Assembly: GCA_900545245.1 (NCBI GenBank)
Contig: UQYV01000013.1
Span: forward strand, 1-64,000
Direction of reading: 5' to 3'
Source of the DNA: an uncultured Bacteroidales bacterium
GTDB taxonomy: Bacteria > Bacteroidota > Bacteroidia > Bacteroidales > UBA932
Length of the DNA stretch: 64,000 bases
Shown: positions 27,752-36,181 of the stretch, piece by piece
Position numbering within the stretch: the stretch's first letter is position 1
Layout: every line of letters starts with the position of its first letter
Notes under the pieces: generated by a model
What the model saw: the letters and a program-made list of their open reading frames with translations, nothing else
Database searches by the model: none
Told to the model about the DNA's origin: nothing
Position numbers and translations under genes: made by a program

Positions 27752-28789
27752 CTATCGTCCCGCCACTTTTTCAAACATTCTAACATATTGGTCTGTAGCC
27801 TTTTCGAGCTCGCTCACCAGAACATGCTCGTCCATTGTGTGAGCGACGAGTATCGAGCCGGGGCCGCAAAGACAGCGGTGCTCAAACCCCTCCAGCTGCG
27901 GAGCATCGCTTCCGAATGCCGCAACAGTTGTCTCAAATCCGTCAAGAACAGTGTAGTTCATCGGAGTGTCGCCGCCAAAAGCCTTGACGCTCACGCCATC
28001 CCGTTCTCCAAAACGAGACATCACCCGACAGACTTCCGCATCCGAGGCGAAAGTAGTTCGGAAATATATTCTGAAACTCAGGTTCGGACTCAGGATATTC
28101 TGCGGATTGACGCTCGAAAGTTTGCCAATGTTCCATGTGGTCGCGCCAAGAAGGGTGTCCTTAGGAAACTCCACGCCGCGCAATTCATTGACAAAGTCCA
28201 CGAACATATCAACGGCAGAGATGCCATATTCCGGATAGCCAGAATGGCAGCCCTTCCCTGTCAACGTCACCTCGAAAGACTTGGTTCCCTTGCAGGCGGA
28301 CACCATCTTGTTGCCGGTCGGCTCGCCTACAATCACATATTCCGCTTTCAGCCCCGTCTTCCGGAACGACTTCGCTCCGAACGAGCCGGATTCCTCGCCG
28401 GCAAGCAGCAGCAGTCCGAATCCCGTGCGGCCTCGTTTCTCCAACTCAAGACAGGCATTGTACATCGAGATAATCTGCCCCTTGGCATCACACGCACCGC
28501 GGCTCTTCACAATGAGCCCGTCCTCCGAATCGACGTCCACAACTGGTGGGAAATAAGGAGGAACGGTGTCGAGGTGGGTGCAGAAAACGATTTTCGGCGT
28601 CCCCCAAGAAAAGAGCAGATTCTCGGTCCCGTCCCCGTCCGGATTGTCATCGCTCACCCCCACAGGAAATCTGTCAACCCGGTTCTTCCCTGTGAGAAAC
28701 CGGTCTGCCAAAAAATTCGACAGCCCCCTCTCCCTCGAAGAAGACGAGTCCATCGACAGCATTTCTATAAATAAATCAAGGTTATTCAT
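27752..28789 (-). CDS. dapE: M20-family deacylase, probably succinyl-diaminopimelate desuccinylase
   Basis: A 345-residue zinc peptidase of the M20/ArgE-DapE family. Metal ligands and catalytic residues are clear: CTHLDTVP, RGACDAKG, AGEESGS, GEPTG and a C-terminal AHTMDEHV. ArgE and DapE cannot be told apart safely by sequence, but the gene heads an operon with lysC-dapB-dapA-dapD-dapF, and DapD makes the substrate that DapE needs. I therefore prefer DapE. I start at the ATG at 28789; upstream in-frame residues are not conserved-looking. A TAACTTCG box (28856-28849) resembles a weak -7 element. Confidence 0.82.
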   Translation of the reverse strand: MNNLDLFIEMLSMDSSSSRERGLSNFLADRFLTGKNRVDRFPVGVSDDNPDGDGTENLLFSWGTPKIVFCTHLDTVPPYFPPVVDVDSEDGLIVKSRGACDAKGQIISMYNACLELEKRGRTGFGLLLLAGEESGSFGAKSFRKTGLKAEYVIVGEPTGNKMVSACKGTKSFEVTLTGKGCHSGYPEYGISAVDMFVDFVNELRGVEFPKDTLLGATTWNIGKLSSVNPQNILSPNLSFRIYFRTTFASDAEVCRVMSRFGERDGVSVKAFGGDTPMNYTVLDGFETTVAAFGSDAPQLEGFEHRCLCGPGSILVAHTMDEHVLVSELEKATDQYVRMFEKVAGR

Positions 28790-28969
28790 ATCAAGTTTCG
28801 TAAGTATTCTAACGTCTCGCGCATAAATTACACTATTGTACAAGAATGCGAAGTTAGTAAAATTTGAGAAATGACGACGCGAAATAGGCTCCGGCAGAAT
28901 AAAAAATTGTTGATATAAACAATTTTGTTGAATGAGCAAAAACACACGGAGATATAAAAACATAAATGC

Positions 28970-29001
28970 TTTGCGTCGGAATTTATAAATTCATAATTTT
29001 G
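28970..29001 (+). promoter_or_regulatory. Promoter of the fimbrial operon
   Basis: TTTG (28970-28973), a 20-base spacer and TAATTTTG (28994-29001) match the Bacteroidota promoter. Transcription should start near 29008, about 54 bases before the DUF3575 start at 29062. The -7 box lies inside the left arm of an inverted repeat. Confidence 0.7.
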
Positions 29002-29053
29002 CACGCTGCACATCCGGTGTCTCGGGAGTGTGAGCATGCAAAATTATAAATTT
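28987..29053. repeat. 16-bp inverted repeat carrying a -7 box in each arm
   Basis: Left arm 28987-29002 and right arm 29038-29053 are reverse complements in 15 of 16 positions, separated by 35 bases. Each arm contains TAATTTTG, once on each strand. The left copy fits the fimbrial promoter. The right copy points toward the dap operon but lacks a clear TTTG upstream. The element could be an operator or a small phase-type switch; 35 bases is too short for a usual invertible promoter. Confidence 0.7.
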
Positions 29054-29061
29054 AAACTTTT

Positions 29062-29634
29062 ATGAAAAGACATCTGTTGCCGGCGCTGTTTACCGCACTT
29101 ATGATGCTGTGCGGCACTTCTATCGGAGCAAACGCCGCTGATCGTGACGAGGACTTCGGATTTGGAATGAGGGCAAACCTCCTGAGGTGGGCGACACTCA
29201 CCCCCGACGTCGGATTGGAATGGAACCTCCCGAAAGGCTGGAGCGTGCTCGTTGACGCGAGTTGGACATCCCTAAAATGGAAACACGGAGAAAGGAGATA
29301 CGCCATCGCGGAACTGAGTCCTGAAGTGCGGAAATATTTCGGAAAGAACGAGCGCTGGTACGCCGGAGCAATGTTCCAGGCCGGGCTATTCAACCACAAG
29401 TTCAAGGGCGACGGGAAGCAGGGCGAGTTCAAAAGCGGCTCGCTCACCGGTGGCTACAGACTTCCGCTGAACAAGTCACTCTCGCTCGACTTCACTCTTG
29501 GAGTCGGCTACATCTGGGGCGAATACGAGGCCTACAGCATATCCGATGGCAACCTCATACGCAACGACAAACTCACCGGCAACCAGTGGGGGCTGACCCG
29601 TTTCGGGGTGCGCCTTGTGTGGAACATATTTTAG
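29062..29634 (+). CDS. DUF3575 outer-membrane beta-barrel protein
   Basis: A 190-residue exported protein with a signal peptide (ending SIGANA) and eight or so amphipathic strands. The FGMRANLLRWATLTPDVGLEW segment and the closing FGVRLVWNIF strand are typical of DUF3575, a family that often precedes fimbrillin genes in Bacteroidota. It is probably an outer-membrane protein that helps assemble or anchor the fimbria. The next gene starts 45 bases downstream. Confidence 0.85.
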   Translation: MKRHLLPALFTALMMLCGTSIGANAADRDEDFGFGMRANLLRWATLTPDVGLEWNLPKGWSVLVDASWTSLKWKHGERRYAIAELSPEVRKYFGKNERWYAGAMFQAGLFNHKFKGDGKQGEFKSGSLTGGYRLPLNKSLSLDFTLGVGYIWGEYEAYSISDGNLIRNDKLTGNQWGLTRFGVRLVWNIF

Positions 29635-29679
29635 AAAATGGATGGTACGAAAAACCGTCCTGAATCAAACATAAGCAAC

Positions 29680-30630
29680 ATGAAAAAATATATATCACTC
29701 CTGCCCGCAGCGGCATTTCTGTGCATCGCGGTATCCTGTGTGCTCGACCCGATTTATGATTTTCCCCATCCGGGTGCGGTGCCTGCGCAAATCAGTGCCG
29801 AAATCGTCGGAACAAAAGCAGTTGAGACCCTATGGAACAAGGACAGAATCGGAGTCATCGTGACGGAATCGCCGTCAAGTGATCTGACAGAGAGGTATAG
29901 AAATGTCGGATATGTCACCGCGAGCACTGGGACGGCAGCTGAATTTACGGCGGCGGTAAACCGCGGGGGAATATATTTCCGGAATGATGAGACTGTCAAG
30001 TTCTCGGCCTATGCCCCTTATTGCGAGGGAGATGCGACGCTCTATCCGGGAAACGACGGAGAGATTGCAGTCTCGACCCTCACCCAGCCCGACGCGGCAA
30101 CGGCTGAAAAACTCGACTATCTGTTTGCAACGGAAGCTACAGCCTCCAAGGCCGCCCCGGCGGTAAAGTTCGCATTTTCTCACATCATATCGCGCATCAT
30201 CCTGAATATCAAGGTCTCCACGGCCGACGGATTTGATACTGCGGACATCGACAAGGGAGTATTCGAACTGAACGGGCTCGTCCATGAGGGCACGGTGAAC
30301 GTGCTCACGGGAAAGACCGTAGCATCCGGACAGGCATCGTTCGCATGGAGTCTCGGTGCCAACGCGCAGAAGAGCGCACCGGTAGCCGGGAAGCACAGAT
30401 ATGTCGCAGTCGTCCTCCCGCAGTCCGTGCCTAACGGGCTGATATTAAAGGCTGTAATCGACGGCCTGACATTCTCCATCGGCGGCGTGCTCGCCGGGGA
30501 ATTGGAGGCAGGCAAGTCCTACACCTACGACGCGACCTTAAAGAGAACCGGGCTTGAGTTCACAGGCTCGACAATCCTTCCGTGGGAACCGGTTGACGGA
30601 GGCAACGGTGATGCGACCATGGAACCGTAG
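29680..30630 (+). CDS. Fimbrillin-family lipoprotein 1
   Basis: A 316-residue lipoprotein. The ATG at 29680 (MKKYISLLP) gives a signal peptide with lipobox (AVSC near residue 22); the earlier in-frame ATG at 29638 is not followed by a signal peptide directly. The mature protein has the fimbrillin-like layout: a two-domain beta structure, the KFSAYAPYCEGDATLYPG segment, an AFSHIISRIILNI strand near the middle, and an AGKSYTYDATLKRTGLEF segment near the end, followed by a short tail. Fimbrillins of this kind form the shaft or accessory parts of type V pili after lipoprotein export and protease trimming. Confidence 0.8.
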   Translation: MKKYISLLPAAAFLCIAVSCVLDPIYDFPHPGAVPAQISAEIVGTKAVETLWNKDRIGVIVTESPSSDLTERYRNVGYVTASTGTAAEFTAAVNRGGIYFRNDETVKFSAYAPYCEGDATLYPGNDGEIAVSTLTQPDAATAEKLDYLFATEATASKAAPAVKFAFSHIISRIILNIKVSTADGFDTADIDKGVFELNGLVHEGTVNVLTGKTVASGQASFAWSLGANAQKSAPVAGKHRYVAVVLPQSVPNGLILKAVIDGLTFSIGGVLAGELEAGKSYTYDATLKRTGLEFTGSTILPWEPVDGGNGDATMEP

Positions 30631-30717
30631 CTTCGAATGCGCACCGACCTGGCGAAAAAACAAACCGGCATGACGACACATTCGAAAGATTGACTTCACA
30701 AACGACAACTTCAGACA

Positions 30718-32703
30718 ATGAGAGTAAACTTATCCATATCACTCGCCCTCACGGCCATGCTTCTGCCGCTCTCCTGCTCGAAAACCGATGTTCAGGAGGG
30801 GGCGGGATCTCTTCCCGGAAACCGAGTTCTCGAACTGACGGTCGGAAGTGGTCCTGCGACGAAGGCATCGGCCGGAAAGACGGCATGGATTCCGGGGAGG
30901 GACAAGATTCTTGTCTCCTTTGCCCAGCCGACTGAAAGCGGCATCGCAATAAGCGAAGGGTTTTACAATGTCAAGAACAGCGATGGCGGCACCGAACCAG
31001 ACGGCAAGCCCATTCTCTGGCAGAACACCAACCCGGCAGCGATTCACGCATGGTACTGGCCGTCAGGCGATTTCTCGGCAAAGATTGACATCTCCGACCA
31101 GAGCACTCCGGAGAAAGTCAGGGCCGTTGATGCGCTCTCGGCATCCGTTTCAGACGTGAAGTTCGGCACGAAGCCAAATCTCAGCTTCGGCCACGCCCTT
31201 GCGAAAATCAGGATTCTGTGGAGGGACGAGTCCATTCTGTGGTCAAACTGGAGAAACCCCGAAGTACTTGCGTCCAATGCAAGATTCTTTTCCAACAGCA
31301 TGGAAGTGAGCCTTGAAAAAGAAAGCACCGGACTTTATGCCCTGAAGGCGGGCGGTGACGCAGGGTGGATTGTCCCCTACGAGACCGAACAAATGACATG
31401 GGAATGCCTGATTCCGGCACAGACGATAAGCGGAACGGCCATAAAACTTACGCTTCAAAAAGGCGACGAGACCCCATACGAGAGTGCGGTCCTCATCGAA
31501 GAGACAACTTTCGAGGCTGGCAAGACCTACTCTTACACGCTCGTTAGCGACCCTTTGAACTCGAAAGTGGAAGTCGCCGTCTCAAACATTCACGACTGGA
31601 GTTCAGAAGAAAACGGAGGAAATCTCACTCTAAGAAAGCCTGTCAGGCTTGAAACCGCGCCGACCAAGGATGGAGTCATCCGGATAGAGACTGACGCGGA
31701 CATTACCGGAGAAACGGAGAACACGGTTGAAATCGCCGACGGATGCAAGGTTGATTTATGGGGTGTCAAGATACACGGAGGAATCATAACGGAAGGAAAT
31801 GTCACGCTCAATGTCCATGGATACGATAACCTCGTCGAGACATCTGAAAACGGGATGCCGGGAATATGGCCAAAAAGCGGAGGTACTCTGACAATAAAGG
31901 GCACAGAGGAATTTCGGCAGCAATGGTCATCCCAAATAGAAGTTTACAGCAAGAAGGACGCGGCCGCAATCGGCGGAGGGACGAATCGGCCTGCCGGAAA
32001 TATAATAATAACAGGGTGGCTTTCAGTCAATATAGTAGCAGGATGGCTTCCGTCCGATGGAGAACAATATACCTCAGACAGCCGAGGGGCAGGAATCGGA
32101 GGCGGATATGACAATGCGCCGTGCGGAGACATAACGATTTCAGACGGGGTAAGGGGAGCAGCCGTGTGTATGGGAGACGGAGCGGGAATCGGAGGCGGAG
32201 CCAAGAACAGCGGATGCGGAAACATATCCATACTTGCCGCGAGAATGGATGTATATCAATATGACGAGGGATACGGAGCGGCCATTGGCGGCGGATACGA
32301 CAACAGCCCATGCGGGGATATATCCATTGCGAAAGGCAATGTTGACAGTACAACCAACATCGACATTAACAACGCAGACCGCGAAAACGTGCACCGCAAT
32401 ACAAAAGGCTCCGGAATCGGAGGTGGTGTCAAGAACAGCGGATGCGGGACAATCGATTTATCCTACGGGTACATGATTGTCTTTGGTCCGCAGGAAGGCT
32501 CCGGAATAGGAGATGGGGTTGACAATTCTTCTTGCCGGGGAATATTCATCAGAACCGGAATACAGACCGGAATACGAAGCATTGAAGTATATACGTCAGA
32601 AGGCACAAGTTCCACGTCGGGAACGCTCACTTTTGACGGAGACTACACGATTAAAGAGCCCTATAATGAATATTGGCATTACTGGGCAGTATATGGAAAA
32701 TAA
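30718..32703 (+). CDS. Fimbrillin-like lipoprotein 2 with Gly-rich repeat domain
   Basis: A 661-residue protein in two parts. Residues 1-290 are a fimbrillin-like lipoprotein: lipobox LSC near residue 20, a PATKASAGKTAW trimming-type site, the AWYWPSGDFSAKIDISDQS segment, LSFGHALAKIRI, and a closing FEAGKTYSYTLV strand. Residues about 300-661 are a repetitive domain in which G[S/A]GIGGGxxNSxCGxI recurs at 31-44 residue spacing, at least five times, and looks like a beta-solenoid. The repeat part has no fimbrillin equivalent and may bind a surface or sugar. It starts 87 bases after fimbrillin 1. Confidence 0.75.
   Translation: MRVNLSISLALTAMLLPLSCSKTDVQEGAGSLPGNRVLELTVGSGPATKASAGKTAWIPGRDKILVSFAQPTESGIAISEGFYNVKNSDGGTEPDGKPILWQNTNPAAIHAWYWPSGDFSAKIDISDQSTPEKVRAVDALSASVSDVKFGTKPNLSFGHALAKIRILWRDESILWSNWRNPEVLASNARFFSNSMEVSLEKESTGLYALKAGGDAGWIVPYETEQMTWECLIPAQTISGTAIKLTLQKGDETPYESAVLIEETTFEAGKTYSYTLVSDPLNSKVEVAVSNIHDWSSEENGGNLTLRKPVRLETAPTKDGVIRIETDADITGETENTVEIADGCKVDLWGVKIHGGIITEGNVTLNVHGYDNLVETSENGMPGIWPKSGGTLTIKGTEEFRQQWSSQIEVYSKKDAAAIGGGTNRPAGNIIITGWLSVNIVAGWLPSDGEQYTSDSRGAGIGGGYDNAPCGDITISDGVRGAAVCMGDGAGIGGGAKNSGCGNISILAARMDVYQYDEGYGAAIGGGYDNSPCGDISIAKGNVDSTTNIDINNADRENVHRNTKGSGIGGGVKNSGCGTIDLSYGYMIVFGPQEGSGIGDGVDNSSCRGIFIRTGIQTGIRSIEVYTSEGTSSTSGTLTFDGDYTIKEPYNEYWHYWAVYGK
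31966..32550 (+). repeat. Gly-rich protein repeats inside fimbrillin-like gene 2
   Basis: Six units (starting near 31966, 32089, 32182, 32278, 32411 and 32502) encode variants of GIGGGxxNSxCGxI. Each unit holds a paired Gly run, an Asn and one Cys. The last unit is degenerate (GIGDGVDNSSCRGI). The spacing is irregular (91-133 bases), which suggests old duplications, not recent copying. Confidence 0.7.
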
Positions 32704-32715
32704 TCATTCATCGGC

Positions 32716-33561
32716 ATGAAGGCATCAGAGATAACAAAATACACGGCTGCGGCGGCTCTTGCCATCCTGCTCGGCTCCTGCTCGAAAGTGGAAGATTCAG
32801 CCCCGGGCGCGAAACTGATTCCCATTGAGCTGAAGGTCTCGATGGAACCGGCCACGCGGAGCCTCCACACAAAAAGGAGCTGGAATCCAGGCAAAGATCA
32901 CATTCTCGTCTCGACATATCAGACAAACTACGGAGACTTCAGCTTCGGGGAATACTTAGTCACGGACACCGACGGCAACACGAAGGCCATTCAGCCGGCG
33001 GTCCGGAAAACCGAAGAATACTTTAGGGGACCGACTCATACACGTATCTACGCCTTTTACTGGCCAGCAGGGTCAAGAGACAGGAAAATCAACCTGCAGG
33101 ATCAGAGCACGCCGGAACTGCTTGAGGCCGCAGACATTCTTGAGTCGCGCTATAGCCCGGATGGCGGCGTTCCGACCGAAGGCGTCGTGACCGTGTCCTT
33201 CTTTCATGCATTGGCAAGAATACGCCTCATTCTGGACAAGGCGACGATAAACGCCTCAGAGGTGACAGAAGTATTGATTGCGTCAAATACGGAAGCGTCA
33301 ATAGGCACACGTTGGCCAGGCGGAGGACCCATCCTGACACTTGCGTATGCGAATCCGGGGTGGATTTCGATGTGCCGGGACACTGACGAGCCCAATGTGT
33401 TCGAGGCTCTCGTTGCACCGGGTTATAGGCCGGGCGGAGAACAGATTAAGGTCAGATTCCGGGCTCAGGAATCAGAAGAGATTTCGGAATTTCCCGTATT
33501 GTTCGACGACGCCGCAAACTGGGCGGGCGACACAACTTATGAATACACGATAAGCAGGTAA
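32716..33561 (+). CDS. Fimbrillin-like lipoprotein 3
   Basis: A 281-residue lipoprotein with lipobox GSC near residue 22 and a PATRSLHTKRSW stretch that resembles the Arg-containing trimming site of type V pilins. The middle has YAFYWPAGSRDRKINLQDQS and VSFFHALARIRL, both shared with gene 2, and it ends in an AGDTTYEYTISR strand. It starts 12 bases after gene 2 in the same operon. It is the smallest of the six fimbrillin-like proteins and likely a shaft or connecting subunit. Confidence 0.8.
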   Translation: MKASEITKYTAAAALAILLGSCSKVEDSAPGAKLIPIELKVSMEPATRSLHTKRSWNPGKDHILVSTYQTNYGDFSFGEYLVTDTDGNTKAIQPAVRKTEEYFRGPTHTRIYAFYWPAGSRDRKINLQDQSTPELLEAADILESRYSPDGGVPTEGVVTVSFFHALARIRLILDKATINASEVTEVLIASNTEASIGTRWPGGGPILTLAYANPGWISMCRDTDEPNVFEALVAPGYRPGGEQIKVRFRAQESEEISEFPVLFDDAANWAGDTTYEYTISR

Positions 33562-33584
33562 TTTTCTAACGCTGACTAAGGACA

Positions 33585-34475
33585 ATGAGAACTTGGATAA
33601 CACGAATATATGTCGCTGCCCTCTGTCTCGCGGCATCGGCCGTCTCCTGCACTAAGGACACTGGCAGAAACCGCTCCGAGGAGGGCGGCAGACCGATGAG
33701 TTTCACGGCGGGAAAACTCCGGACGGCGACTGGAAGTGCAGTCAGCGGAGGCTGGGACGGCATCTCGTCCGTTGCTGTCAAGGTCGGGGACGAGGTACGG
33801 GAGTACAATGTAACTGTCAACGGAGGCACTGTGATTCTCAGCTGCGACAGGCCGTTTTTCTGGAAGAACCTTGAGACTGAGGTTGAAGCATGGTGGCCGA
33901 TTAACACAGCGGACATCCAGCACAAACCCGACGTACTTGTCTTGGCCGACCAGAGTTCTGAAGAGGATCTGAACGAGAGCGACTTCATCGAGGCTTCAGG
34001 CACGGTTTCGTTCGAAACCCCAAGGCTCGATTTCCGGCATCGCACGGCAAAGGTGACGGTGACGCTCATCCCGGGCGAGGACATCACGGAGGAAGACATC
34101 ACCGGTGTGGAACTTTCCCTTCTCACCTGCTCTGAAGGCGTTGAGGGCGGCTCGACTTCCTGCAAGGCATTTCACACTGCATCCGGAGCCTTCACCGCGC
34201 TTCTTCCCTCACAGACCATTCCGGCAGGGTCGGCATTCGTGACCGCAAAGGTCGGAGACTTGAAATATGTCTTCAGGCCATCCTCCCCCGTCACGCTTGA
34301 AGCGGGCAAGGAATACAGCTACAGGCTCACAGTGAAGAAAGCCGGGCTTGAACCTGTCGCCGCTCCCGACATCACAGACTGGGAAGAGGACGAGATTGGC
34401 CACGGAGGCGGCGCAGTTCCGATTCTTGCCCTTTTCGCGACCACGGGTAACGGAATTATTGAAACAATACTATAA
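33585..34475 (+). CDS. Fimbrillin-like lipoprotein 4
   Basis: A 296-residue lipoprotein (lipobox AVSC near residue 22). The fimbrillin pattern is kept: TEVEAWWPINTADIQHKPDV, LDFRHRTAKVTVTL in the middle and AGKEYSYRLTVKKAGLEP near the end. After a DITDWEEDE segment it ends with a short C-terminal stretch (ILALFATTGNGIIETIL) that may be the donor strand or a membrane-near tail. It starts 23 bases after gene 3. Confidence 0.8.
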   Translation: MRTWITRIYVAALCLAASAVSCTKDTGRNRSEEGGRPMSFTAGKLRTATGSAVSGGWDGISSVAVKVGDEVREYNVTVNGGTVILSCDRPFFWKNLETEVEAWWPINTADIQHKPDVLVLADQSSEEDLNESDFIEASGTVSFETPRLDFRHRTAKVTVTLIPGEDITEEDITGVELSLLTCSEGVEGGSTSCKAFHTASGAFTALLPSQTIPAGSAFVTAKVGDLKYVFRPSSPVTLEAGKEYSYRLTVKKAGLEPVAAPDITDWEEDEIGHGGGAVPILALFATTGNGIIETIL

Positions 34476-34487
34476 CACTCTAGCCAA

Positions 34488-36158
34488 ATGAATAGATATT
34501 ATTGGACCATTCTGGCGAGCCTATCTTTGGTGGCCGCATCCTGTGGCAAAACTGAACCGGAAAGCGCCACAACTCTTCCCGAGGGCAAATATCCGCTGAA
34601 GCTAACTGCAGAAATGACGCAGCCGCTGACACGCTCCGGAGGCAAGGACGCATGGACGGGAGGTGAGGAAATAGGCGTGAGCATGGACGGGCTGCTCTCC
34701 CCCAGGAAATTCGTGATTGAGCCGGGCGGCAGCGCAAAGCCTATCGATGCGGCAAACACAATCTGGTGGAAGAACGCCGATGAGGCACGCGTCACGGCAT
34801 GGTATCCTGACATCGTCAATCCTGCCCTTGACATCTCCGACCAGAGCGGCGGATATGCAGATTTCGACCTCGTGTGGGCGACAGCTGTTGGACGCTATGA
34901 CCGGGATATAGTCCTTCAGTTCACACACAGGATGGCGAAAGTCGAGTTCTCGCTCGCGGCCGGCGACGGAATCACCGAGGAGGAACTGGCGAGCGCTTCG
35001 GTCAAGGTACTCGGCGACGACGAGGCCTATTTCAGTATCGGAATGGTGGGAGCGGCGGACAAGTCGGACGGCGAGATAGCCCCCTACTACGACTCAGCGA
35101 CGAAGAAGTTCGAGGCCGTGGTCGTGCCGCAGGACATGACGGGCAAGCCGCTCATCCGGATAGGGCTCGGCGGGAAGACCTTCGCCTACACCCCGCCCAC
35201 CGAGACTGCCGGGAAACTTGAGCCGGGGACTTGCCACAGCTACTCCATCACGATGAAGGCCAACGGGCTTGAGGTGGAGACACCGTGGGGATACGACTGG
35301 TCCGATGGCGGCGAGGAGAACGTCACCCCCAAACAAGTGCAACTTTTCAAGGCAGATGAGCTTAAGATAGGCGACTACTTCTATTCCGACGGGACTTGGA
35401 GCGACGGTGGTCTGCGCAAACGCTATGAAGACGGCAGTATGGGGATAGCTGATCCCAAGCCCGCCCCCGTGCTGACTAACCCTACAACCGGTGCAAGCAG
35501 GGCAGTCGTCGGCATCGTGTTCCAGACGGACCCGAGCCGCATCGGCGCAAAAGAGAAAAAGAAACTGGGCGCTGTGCATGGGCTGGTGATGAGCGTTAAG
35601 AATGCCGCGACAAAACAAGGCTGGGGTCCTAACGAGGATGAAGGGCTGAAGAAATGCAAAACGAAAGCCGACAGTTACAATGACATAAGCGGCTATGGAA
35701 ACTGCGAACGAATCCGTTCCAATCGCGGCAACTTCGACAACTATCCTGCATTCAAGGCCGCCGACGATTATAACAAGGTCTGCCCTGTTCCCGCGACCAC
35801 GACCGGTTGGTATCTTCCTGCCTCAGGTCAGTGGTGGGACATCCTCCAGAATCTGGGTGGTTGTCCGGATTTTGCAAAGCAGGATGAGCAAACCTCGTCG
35901 GAAAACGGCTCTTGCGATTGGTATGGTCAAGGCAATATGCTCGCTGCTTTGAACGCTTGGATGGTGCATATTGCCGATGGAAACAAGGATACATTTCGTG
36001 ATGCTGACTGTTTTTGGTCATCTTCGGAGGGCACGGGCTACTTTCCCGCACAGGAATGGACCCTGTACTTCAGTACCGGCATGCCTGAAGGCCGCGTGAG
36101 CTGCTTCCGTATCAGGAAGGACCTCGGTAACAATGTGCGTCCCGTCCTTGCTTTCTAA
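34488..36158 (+). CDS. Fimbrillin-like lipoprotein 5 with tip-adhesin-type C-terminus
   Basis: A 556-residue lipoprotein. Residues 1-270 are fimbrillin-like (lipobox AASC near 19, LTRSGGKDAWTGG trimming-type site, ARVTAWYPDIVNPALDISDQS, QFTHRMAKVEF, LEPGTCHSYSITMKANGLEV). Residues about 280-556 form a second domain with GWYLPASGQWWDIL, FWSSSEG and a terminal VRPVLAF, the pattern of the DUF1566/Lcl-type C-terminal domains found at the end of many Bacteroidota tip proteins. It is probably the adhesive end of the fimbria. It starts 12 bases after gene 4. Confidence 0.78.
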   Translation: MNRYYWTILASLSLVAASCGKTEPESATTLPEGKYPLKLTAEMTQPLTRSGGKDAWTGGEEIGVSMDGLLSPRKFVIEPGGSAKPIDAANTIWWKNADEARVTAWYPDIVNPALDISDQSGGYADFDLVWATAVGRYDRDIVLQFTHRMAKVEFSLAAGDGITEEELASASVKVLGDDEAYFSIGMVGAADKSDGEIAPYYDSATKKFEAVVVPQDMTGKPLIRIGLGGKTFAYTPPTETAGKLEPGTCHSYSITMKANGLEVETPWGYDWSDGGEENVTPKQVQLFKADELKIGDYFYSDGTWSDGGLRKRYEDGSMGIADPKPAPVLTNPTTGASRAVVGIVFQTDPSRIGAKEKKKLGAVHGLVMSVKNAATKQGWGPNEDEGLKKCKTKADSYNDISGYGNCERIRSNRGNFDNYPAFKAADDYNKVCPVPATTTGWYLPASGQWWDILQNLGGCPDFAKQDEQTSSENGSCDWYGQGNMLAALNAWMVHIADGNKDTFRDADCFWSSSEGTGYFPAQEWTLYFSTGMPEGRVSCFRIRKDLGNNVRPVLAF

Positions 36159-36181
36159 TTAATCTATTTTCCATTAAGAAT

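Noticed and set aside
27653..28774. A 373-codon plus-strand frame opposite dapE
   Set aside because: dapE on the other strand shows all M20 active-site motifs. The antisense frame has none and is Arg/His-rich as expected from a shadow.
28987..29053. Invertible promoter (phase variation)
   Set aside because: The interior is only 35 bases, no recombinase gene is nearby, and one -33 box lies outside the repeat. A regulator site is more likely.
31966..32550. CRISPR-like or tandem DNA repeat
   Set aside because: The periodicity is at the protein level, the DNA units differ and spacing is uneven, so this is an in-frame protein repeat.
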